Shown: positions 1 to 6,089 of the stretch, piece by piece
How positions within the stretch are numbered: position 1 is the first letter of the stretch
Layout: the number at the start of each line of letters is the position of its first letter
Assembly: GCA_035294005.1 (NCBI GenBank)
Contig: DATGLT010000422.1
Location: 1-12,097, forward strand
Direction of reading: 5' to 3'
Length of the DNA stretch: 12,097 nt
DNA from: JANXQE01 sp035294005
Lineage (GTDB): Bacteria; Verrucomicrobiota; Verrucomicrobiia; Limisphaerales; UBA8199
Position numbers and translations under genes: made by a program
Notes under the pieces: generated by a model
Database searches by the model: none
What the model was told of the DNA's origin: nothing
Seen by the model: only the letters and a program-made list of their open reading frames with translations

Positions 1-3000
1 CTGGATTCGGTGATTCCTGCCACTCGGGGCGCAGTTTTTGCCGATATTAACGGCGACGGTTTCCTCGATCTGCTCATTTCGGTAACAGGCCGCGGCGTTC
101 TCACCTTCATGAATGACGGCCACGGCCATTTTACTGATACAACCGCCGCTGCCGGGACCGGGTCAAAGCTGGGAAGCACGACCATGGCGTTGGCGGACAT
201 CGACGGCAATGGAACACTCGACTTATACATCGCCAATTACCGAACGGACGACATTCGGGACCATGGCCGGGTCAGCGTTTCCATCGTTCAGGGCAGGCCT
301 GTCATGCGTGGGGCCGAGACCAATCGATTTGTTTTTATCGACGGCCAGTTGGCTGAGTGCGGTCAACCTGACCAATTGCTGCTCAACGACGGCTCGGGTC
401 ATTTCAAACCCATTTCCTGGACCGACGGGACTTTCCTGGACGACTCAGGCCATGCCTTGAAGGAGGCGCCTCTGGATTGGGGTCTTACCGCCACGTTCCG
501 CGACGTCAATGGCGATCTCGCGCCGGACCTTTACGTCTGCAACGATTATTGGACTCCGGATCGTTTTTGGATCAATGACGGCCACGGACATTTCCGGGCC
601 GCTCCCAAACTTTCCCTGCGCAAGACGAGCGCGAGTTCCATGAGCGTCGATTTTGCCGATATTGATCGAGATGGTTACGTTGACTTTTTCGTGGTCGATA
701 TGCTGAGCCGGTATCCGCAATTGCGAAAAAGACAAGGGTTCGCGCAGAAACCGATGGCAAGCTCGATTGGCGCAATTGACGACCGGCCCCAGGTCATGCG
801 CAACACGCTTTTCTTGAACCGGCGCGACGGCACGTTCGCCGAAGTCGCATTTTACGGCGGCGTGGCTGCCTCCGATTGGTCATGGGCGCCGGTGTTCATG
901 GATGTCGACCTTGACGGATACGAAGACCTTGTCGTCGGGGCGGGGCACTTTCGGGACGTGCAGGACTACGATGCCGAGCAACAGGTCCAGGCGCGGCAAC
1001 ACCCGTGGGATAATTACAAAAGTGACGCCGAGCTTCAAAAGGCGTTTGCGGCCGAGTTGATGCAGCACTATCGGCTATATCCGTGGCTCAGGATGCCGAT
1101 TGCGTCTTTCCGTAACCAGCATGACTGTTCCTTTACCGAAACGACAGCGGCGTGGGGCCTCGATCACTTGGGCGTGCATCAAGGCCTGGTCGTGGCGGAC
1201 CTGGACGGAGACGGAGATCTGGATCTGATCGTCAACGATCTCAATTCCTCAGCCCTGATTTTCAGGAACGAGACTTCTGCGGCCCGGGTTGCTGTCCGGC
1301 TCCATGGTCACGCGGCCAACACGCAGGGAATCGGCGCAAAAGTTTCCCTGTTTAATGGAGCGGTCCCCAGGCAGACCACCGAGATTGTCTGCGGCGGCCG
1401 GTACCTTTCCGGTTCAGACACGGAAGCGGTCTTTGCGGCAGGGGCATCGAAGGACATGCGTTTGGAAGTGCAATGGCGCAACGGCAACCGCAGCGTTGTT
1501 GACGGGGTTAAGCCCAATTGTCTTTATGAGATTGACGAAACCGGCGCTTCGGCCGACACGACAAAACCCGCCTCGCCTCCGGTGCCATTGTTTGAGGATG
1601 CCACTGCGGCGCTCGGCCACAAACACCACCAGGCTTTTTTCAATGATTACGAGCGGCAGCCGCTGCTTCCGTTCAAATTAAGCCAGATGGGGCCGGGCAT
1701 TGCCTGGGCCGACCTTGATGGAGACGGGCACGACGACCTGGTCATAGGTTCGGGCCGGGGCGGAGTGGCTGCGGTTCTGCGCTCCGATGGGCATGGCCGG
1801 TTCACAAACACCGGTGGACCAGGCTTCACCGCCACCAACAACGATATCACCGGAATCCTTGTCAGTCCCGGCGCCGGGCCGAGCGGTTTGGCTTTACTTG
1901 GCCTGAGCGGATACGAGCAACAAACGGACAACGCTGTCGTTTCCGCTCGGCTGGATTCAGACGCGTCCGCCTCGCCGGCCCTCTTGCCGAGCACGCTCAA
2001 TACGAGCGGCGCGTTAGCCCTGGCAGACATGAATGGGGACGGGCACCTGGTCCTGTTTGTGGCGGGAAGTGTTCTCCCCGGTCAATACCCGCTGGGCGGC
2101 GCTTCGAAACTTTTCAGATGCGACCAAAACGGCTGGAGGCTCGATCAAGGGAATACGAAGGTTTTGGAACACGCCGGCCTGGTTAACGGGGCCGTTTGGA
2201 GTGATCTCGACGGCGATGGTCTTCCGGAATTGATATTGGCTTGCGAATGGGGGCCGATCAGGGTGTTCAAGACGAGAGACGGAATGCTTCACGAAATCAC
2301 GAAGGAGCTCGGGCTCGAATCGTTCACGGGTTTGTGGCGCGGTGTGAACACGGGCGATTTGAACAATGACGGGCGCATGGACATCGTCGCGTCAAACTGG
2401 GGGTTGAATAGCCGATATCGCGCCTCCGAGTCCCAGCCCCTGGTCCTGTTTTATGGACCTATCTTTCAACCGGGCCAAACCGAAATTATTGAAACAGAAT
2501 ACGTGAACGGCGCGCTCTGCCCATCGCGGCAATTCCGGGCGCTGGCCGAGTCCATGCCATTCCTGCACGAACGGTTTCAAACCCACAAGGCGTTCAGCGA
2601 AGCCACGGTCGAGCAGTTGCTTGGGGAGCGCATGTCGCTTGCGGCGCGGGCCCAAGCCCGCACACTGGTTTCCACAGAGTTTCTGAATGAGGGCAATGGC
2701 TTTCGCGCGGTGCCTTTGGCGCGAGAGGCTCAATTCGCCCCTGGCTTTGCCGTCAACATCGCGGACCTTGACGGAGACGGCAACGAAGACGTTTTCATCA
2801 GCCAAAACTTTTTTGACCTGCAGCCCGAGGCTTCACGCATCGATGCGGGAACCGGTTTGTGCCTCAAAGGAAACGGCAAAGGGGATCTTGTTCCAATGCC
2901 TGTGGCGGTTTCGGGTGTCCGCGTCTATGGCGAGCAGCGGGGAGCCGCGCTCGCCGATTACGACGAGGACGGCCGGGTTGATCTTGCGGTCACACAGAAC

Positions 3001-3321
3001 GGGGCGGCGACGAAACTCTTCCACAATGTGGGCGCTGCTCCTGGACTGAGGGTCAAACTCAAGGGGGGCGCCGGAAATCCCGCGGCCATCGGGGCGGCCA
3101 TGCGGTTGGTTTTTAAAGACCACAAAGGTCCTCTGCGCGAAATTCATGCCGGCTCGGGATACTGGTCCCAGGACAGCTTCACCCAGGTGCTCGCGATTCC
3201 CAGCCCGCCTGAAAGTTTGTGGGTGAGATGGCCCGGGGGACGAACCACCACCACCTTGGTCCCGGCTAACGCTCGCGAGGTAACCGTAGACGAAACAGGC
3301 AAAGTGACCGCGCATCGGTGA
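1..3321 (+). CDS. Large FG-GAP/VCBS repeat protein with two ASPIC/UnbV domains (5' end outside window)
   Basis: A long reading frame is open from the first base and ends at TGA 3319-3321. The first possible start (GTG 10) already lies just before a repeat, so the true start and any signal peptide lie upstream. Counting from that GTG, twelve calcium-loop motifs of the DxDxDGxxD type are visible near residues 12, 63, 165, 217, 298, 397, 568, 673, 732, 783, 919 and 983; the one at 673 lacks its last Asp. These are FG-GAP/VCBS blades of a beta-propeller. ASPIC/UnbV-like domains lie at about 425-508 and 1013-1095, so the protein is two propeller-plus-ASPIC halves. A non-repeat helical stretch at about 848-890 and the ASDWSWAP motif at 287-294 match large Bacteroidota/Verrucomicrobiota VCBS proteins of about 1,100 residues. 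By family it is secreted or surface-bound; its ligand is unknown. Confidence 0.93.
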   Translation: MDSVIPATRGAVFADINGDGFLDLLISVTGRGVLTFMNDGHGHFTDTTAAAGTGSKLGSTTMALADIDGNGTLDLYIANYRTDDIRDHGRVSVSIVQGRPVMRGAETNRFVFIDGQLAECGQPDQLLLNDGSGHFKPISWTDGTFLDDSGHALKEAPLDWGLTATFRDVNGDLAPDLYVCNDYWTPDRFWINDGHGHFRAAPKLSLRKTSASSMSVDFADIDRDGYVDFFVVDMLSRYPQLRKRQGFAQKPMASSIGAIDDRPQVMRNTLFLNRRDGTFAEVAFYGGVAASDWSWAPVFMDVDLDGYEDLVVGAGHFRDVQDYDAEQQVQARQHPWDNYKSDAELQKAFAAELMQHYRLYPWLRMPIASFRNQHDCSFTETTAAWGLDHLGVHQGLVVADLDGDGDLDLIVNDLNSSALIFRNETSAARVAVRLHGHAANTQGIGAKVSLFNGAVPRQTTEIVCGGRYLSGSDTEAVFAAGASKDMRLEVQWRNGNRSVVDGVKPNCLYEIDETGASADTTKPASPPVPLFEDATAALGHKHHQAFFNDYERQPLLPFKLSQMGPGIAWADLDGDGHDDLVIGSGRGGVAAVLRSDGHGRFTNTGGPGFTATNNDITGILVSPGAGPSGLALLGLSGYEQQTDNAVVSARLDSDASASPALLPSTLNTSGALALADMNGDGHLVLFVAGSVLPGQYPLGGASKLFRCDQNGWRLDQGNTKVLEHAGLVNGAVWSDLDGDGLPELILACEWGPIRVFKTRDGMLHEITKELGLESFTGLWRGVNTGDLNNDGRMDIVASNWGLNSRYRASESQPLVLFYGPIFQPGQTEIIETEYVNGALCPSRQFRALAESMPFLHERFQTHKAFSEATVEQLLGERMSLAARAQARTLVSTEFLNEGNGFRAVPLAREAQFAPGFAVNIADLDGDGNEDVFISQNFFDLQPEASRIDAGTGLCLKGNGKGDLVPMPVAVSGVRVYGEQRGAALADYDEDGRVDLAVTQNGAATKLFHNVGAAPGLRVKLKGGAGNPAAIGAAMRLVFKDHKGPLREIHAGSGYWSQDSFTQVLAIPSPPESLWVRWPGGRTTTTLVPANAREVTVDETGKVTAHR

Positions 3322-3342
3322 GCCTCATCGCGGCCGATTCGA

Positions 3343-4365
3343 TCAATGCTCGACGATGGGAACCTTGAGGACGGGAAACTTCGGGTTGTTTGATTTGAAG
3401 CTCAATTCCATCGGCTGATTTGATGGCTTTTGGAATCCTTTGGGAAAAGTTAACAAGACCTGGAAGAACTGCCCTTTCTGCAGTTCATACAGTTTTGCGT
3501 CGACACCGGGCAGGTTGAGCGCGGGCTCAAAAAGTTCGAGCGCTGTGGACGCATTGTTTCGGACCGAGACCGAGCGGGTGATTTGGTTGGTGAGTGGACC
3601 GGCGGGCATTTCGACTTGTTTCGGAAGCACCATTACGGCGGGTTGCGCGACGGCCCAGACCGGGATCGAGAGCACGGGCATATTGGTCGAGGACGTCGGG
3701 ACCGAGACTTCACCGAAGACGTTCCCGGCGCCGAGGGGCGGAACGAGCCTGACCGTGATTTGGTAGGCCTTCCCGGATTCGTTGGTGACAACTTCCGCCG
3801 CGATCGAGTGATGGTTGCTCTTGGGCGAGCCGAGTGTTAGAGGCTTATCCTCGCGGTTGGTAATGTAGATGGTCCGCATGAGGCTCGCCGGAGTCTCCAA
3901 CGCCCCAGAAAACGCCGCTGACACTGGAATGACGTCGATCGGGTGCCAAACGATTCCCTTAAGCTGGATGGTGAGATCGGCCTGGTTGGTGTCATTGCAA
4001 AGGATGGTGACGGGCTTAACGACGGGTCCGTTAAATGCCCCGGTATGAAACTCGACCGGGACGGTTCCGGCTTGCCCCGGTTCAACGCGGCGGGACCATT
4101 GCCCGGCCGCGGTGCAACCACAGGTTGATTTCACGTCCCGGATCTCCAGAACCTGGTTACCCGTATTCGTGAAAGTGAACACGTGCTTTACCGTTGCCCC
4201 GACTGTTACGGTTCCAAAATCAAACGTTGGTTCGGGAAAACATATCCGGGCGCCGACGCCGGGACCGGACGGCAGATTCTCGCTTTGCACGCCAGGAACC
4301 CCAATCAAAAGAAATGCCAGGAACCCTGCGGTAACCGGAAGAGACTTGTTTAAAATGGAGAACAT
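3343..4365 (-). CDS. Exported DUF1573 domain protein
   Basis: This 340-residue protein begins with a signal peptide: a Lys at residue 7, a hydrophobic core at about 11-25, and likely cleavage after GVQS (residue 28). Residues 47-140 match DUF1573: an FDFGTV start, a hydrophobic FTFTNTGN strand at 63-70, the hallmark CGCT at 82-85, a PGQAGTVPVEF segment at 96-106 and a CND motif at 123-125. DUF1573 is an immunoglobulin-like beta-sandwich common in exported proteins of Bacteroidota, Planctomycetota and Verrucomicrobiota; its function is not established. The remaining 200 residues are Ser/Thr/Asn/Val-rich beta-type sequence, probably further Ig-like sandwiches (for example 246-340). It converges on the FG-GAP gene with only 21 bp between stop codons. 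The ATG at 4363-4365 has no clear Shine-Dalgarno site, but a promoter-like element lies 36 bp upstream. The signal peptide supports this start. Confidence 0.88.
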   Translation of the reverse strand: MFSILNKSLPVTAGFLAFLLIGVPGVQSENLPSGPGVGARICFPEPTFDFGTVTVGATVKHVFTFTNTGNQVLEIRDVKSTCGCTAAGQWSRRVEPGQAGTVPVEFHTGAFNGPVVKPVTILCNDTNQADLTIQLKGIVWHPIDVIPVSAAFSGALETPASLMRTIYITNREDKPLTLGSPKSNHHSIAAEVVTNESGKAYQITVRLVPPLGAGNVFGEVSVPTSSTNMPVLSIPVWAVAQPAVMVLPKQVEMPAGPLTNQITRSVSVRNNASTALELFEPALNLPGVDAKLYELQKGQFFQVLLTFPKGFQKPSNQPMELSFKSNNPKFPVLKVPIVEH

Positions 4366-4401
4366 CGGGAAGCAGTGGCTTTTTGTGAGCGTGGTCGTCC
4401 C

Positions 4402-4433
4402 ATTATATAACCCTGCCGAGTCGATCGAGGCAA
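4402..4433 (-). promoter_or_regulatory. Candidate promoter of the DUF1573 gene
   Basis: On the minus strand TTGCCT (4428-4433) is followed by an AT-rich stretch containing a perfect TATAAT (4402-4407). The spacing to that TATAAT is 20 bp, longer than the usual 17. Shifting the -10 two bases upstream to TATATA gives 18. The -10 ends 36 bp before the ATG at 4365, which fits a short leader. A 10-bp perfect palindrome (4444-4453) sits just upstream of the -35. This is inferred from consensus only, and promoter rules in this lineage may differ. Confidence 0.35.
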
Positions 4434-4589
4434 GCTTTGCCGCCGATGCATCGATGCGGATTCGCGGGCCAACCGAGCGTATCGTTCAGTTGGCGGTGGC
4501 CCAATTCGAGATTACGGCTAAGCCAAACTGCTTGAGTCGTCCTTCAACGTCCGGACAGTAGTGACTTGGATTCGACATCTCAACAGCGG

Positions 4590-5069
4590 TTATCTGCCAT
4601 AGCGCTCAACGAACTTCTCTCTGCTCCCGGACGGGGCGCCATTTGTTGTGGGACCGGCATTCGTAGTCGCTTGGAACTTACCGGTCTTGAGATCGAAGTC
4701 AGGATTTCCGGTGTTCACGTTCTTTTCCCACTCGTCACACCCAACAACGCTTATCACAGACTTACCAAATAAAGCTTTTAAGCGAGCAACCCCTGTGGGT
4801 GTGATCTTAGTACAGACAAGCCTTACCTCCTCAATCGATCGACAATGGTACTTAACTTTGGGAATTTGCTGCAGTAGAGTGACCGTCTTGTCATTAAATC
4901 CCTCGGAAAAAAGCACGATTTTTCTGACATCGCCCTCCCGGGGAGACATTTTGTATTCTGGCCACAACCGCGCCTTCTTGAACAAGTAATTGAAGATTGC
5001 CCTGGCATCGGTGGCATGCTCCAGCTCCTTTGGAAGCACCTGTGCTGAACGATTATGTTTCATCATCAC
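4590..5069 (-). CDS. Hypothetical protein with one leucine-rich-repeat-like segment
   Basis: A 159-residue frame reads from a GTG at 5069, followed directly by two ATG codons (5066, 5063), to TAA. Which of the three is used cannot be decided, because none has a Shine-Dalgarno site; an in-frame stop lies further upstream. There is no signal peptide or membrane segment. Residues of about 50-110 alternate strand and helix. They include TKITPTGVARLKALF, which resembles the T-x-I-T-x-x-G-V-x-x-L pattern that ends RNI-type leucine-rich repeats in Planctomycetota and Verrucomicrobiota proteins. The last 50 residues are Gly/Asn/Thr-rich and probably disordered. Third codon positions are only about half G/C by eye, clearly lower than in the flanking genes. 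It could be an acquired gene, a decaying LRR protein, or a chance frame. The repeat-like pattern and the length favour a real or recently real gene. I do not recognise a specific family. Confidence 0.5.
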   Translation of the reverse strand: MMMKHNRSAQVLPKELEHATDARAIFNYLFKKARLWPEYKMSPREGDVRKIVLFSEGFNDKTVTLLQQIPKVKYHCRSIEEVRLVCTKITPTGVARLKALFGKSVISVVGCDEWEKNVNTGNPDFDLKTGKFQATTNAGPTTNGAPSGSREKFVERYGR

Positions 5070-5393
5070 GGCATTGTACCGTTGTCTGGTTCGGCGAATC
5101 GAATCGCAGCACCGAATTTACAATGCCGGACAGGTGCAGTCACGGACCGTTCTGATGCAAACCCCGAATATGTTGGCGAATTAGACATTGGATAGGCGGT
5201 GTCGCGTTCCCAACGACTCAGCGTCGCTGCGCTAACTCTTAACTGGCGAGGAGATCGTCACTGATCCTTGTTGGTTCCCGTGGAACCGGGATGCCACAGT
5301 TGTGCGAGGGCAATCACGAGAGACGGTAAGAGCCGAACTCCATCTCAGAATCCTGGCTTGTCGTGGCGAGATCATGTGGCATAAAAGAGCGAC
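5070..5393. other. Intergenic region between the LRR-like gene and yjbQ (324 bp)
   Basis: No convincing gene was seen on either strand. The two flanking genes are divergent, so both promoters should lie here. A weak match for the yjbQ promoter is TTGTCG (5358-5363), 17 bp, then ATAAAA (5381-5386), only 7 bp before the ATG; that would give an almost leaderless message. A short perfect inverted repeat, GGTTCC-cgt-GGAACC, lies at 5273-5287 without a T-run. Base composition is more mixed than in the neighbouring genes. Nothing resembling a tRNA or an attachment site was recognised. Confidence 0.5.
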
Positions 5394-5813
5394 ATGAAGA
5401 GCCTCACCCAACACCTCTCGTTTGAAGTGCCAAACCGCCTCGGGTTTGAGAACATAACCGACACCGTGACCGACTTGGTGATCAAAAGTGGGGTTCAAGA
5501 AGGCCTGTGTTTGGTAAATGCGATGCATATAACGGCGGCGGTGTTCATAAACGATGCTGAGGAAGGGCTTTTGCACGATTATGAGGTCTGGCTCGAGAAG
5601 CTTGCACCGCACGCTCCAACTTCACAATACGAGCACAATCGAACCGGCGAGGACAATGCCGACGCTCATTTGAAGCGGCAGGTGATGGGGCGCGAGGTTG
5701 TCATTGCGATCACCAAGGGCAAACTGGATTTCGGTCCCTGGGAACAGATTTTCTATGGAGAGTTCGACGGCCGGCGCCGAAAGAGAGTGCTCGTAAAAAT
5801 CATCGGGGAGTAG
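5394..5813 (+). CDS. yjbQ: YjbQ/UPF0047 family protein (secondary thiamine-phosphate synthase family)
   Basis: This cytosolic protein of 139 residues has the full length of the UPF0047/YjbQ family, whose members form small beta-rich trimers. Family landmarks are present in order. NAMHITAAVFIND (42-54) carries a conserved His at 45. YEHNRTGEDNADAHLK (79-94) carries His81, Asp90 and His92, which by family comparison probably bind metal. The C-terminal signature is at about 110-131, reading FGPWEQIFYGEFDG, with the common variant GPWEQ in place of GTWQ. Escherichia coli YjbQ has been reported to have weak thiamine-phosphate synthase activity; the physiological role is not settled. The ATG at 5394 has a weak AAAGAG purine stretch (5384-5389) upstream, and the N-terminus aligns with the family without extension. 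It stands alone, with no thiamine genes nearby. Its 3' end overlaps the antisense HTH remnant by 14 bp. Confidence 0.92.
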   Translation: MKSLTQHLSFEVPNRLGFENITDTVTDLVIKSGVQEGLCLVNAMHITAAVFINDAEEGLLHDYEVWLEKLAPHAPTSQYEHNRTGEDNADAHLKRQVMGREVVIAITKGKLDFGPWEQIFYGEFDGRRRKRVLVKIIGE

Positions 5814-6032
5814 CACGGCGCGCACCAGTCACTAACCTCTGCATGAGCTTGAGTTTCCGAAGGTGAGGCAGGGAAAGGCCCTTTTCCCAACGGTATAGCG
5901 TGACCGTCGTGGCCCCGACTGCTTTCGCAGATTCCTTCTGGGTCAGCCCGAGTTGGTGACGTGAATAAGTGATCTGGCGAGAGAACTCCTGCGAGGCGGT
6001 TCCGGATTATACCCTAGGAATTTGATATCCCC
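5800..6032 (-). pseudogene. Frameshifted, 5'-truncated remnant of an XRE-type helix-turn-helix regulator
   Basis: On the minus strand a frame of 68 residues ends at TGA 5800-5802. It contains a clear XRE-like helix-turn-helix: LGLTQKESAKAVGATTVTLY followed by RWEKG. This frame is closed upstream by TAA (6007-6009) and has no ATG, GTG or TTG before the domain. In another frame just upstream (about 6005-6032) one reads DIKFLGYNPEPP. It resembles the FLGYxPxP linker that precedes such a domain in a family of two-domain HTH proteins. Going from the linker to the HTH needs a -1 shift near 5995-6006. That fits a single-base loss in a once continuous gene. Upstream of the linker only the stop of the histidine kinase is found, so the N-terminal half is missing. 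I infer a dead gene. A sequencing error could explain the frameshift but not the missing start and first domain. Confidence 0.72.
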
Positions 6033-6089
6033 GGCTAAAAGTCTTCCCTTGGGTCGGGGCGCCGGGGGGCGTAGCTTGCGATGGCAACG

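Noticed and set aside
3314..3338. ATCGG...CCGAT inverted repeat at the convergent gene ends, as a possible terminator
   Set aside because: The stem is only 5 bp with a 15-nt loop and there is no T-run on either strand.
4112..4561. 149-codon open frame on the plus strand
   Set aside because: It mostly lies opposite the start of the DUF1573 gene, which has a signal peptide and a recognisable domain. The plus-strand translation shows no family features.
5273..5287. GGTTCC-cgt-GGAACC inverted repeat upstream of yjbQ
   Set aside because: The stem is short, there is no T-run, it is about 107 bp from the start codon, and no matching site was seen elsewhere in the window.
6006..6011. Perfect TATAAT on the minus strand, resembling a -10 box
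   Set aside because: It has no -35 partner at normal spacing, and it falls within the remnant HTH coding sequence, where it encodes Tyr-Asn of the FLGYNP linker.
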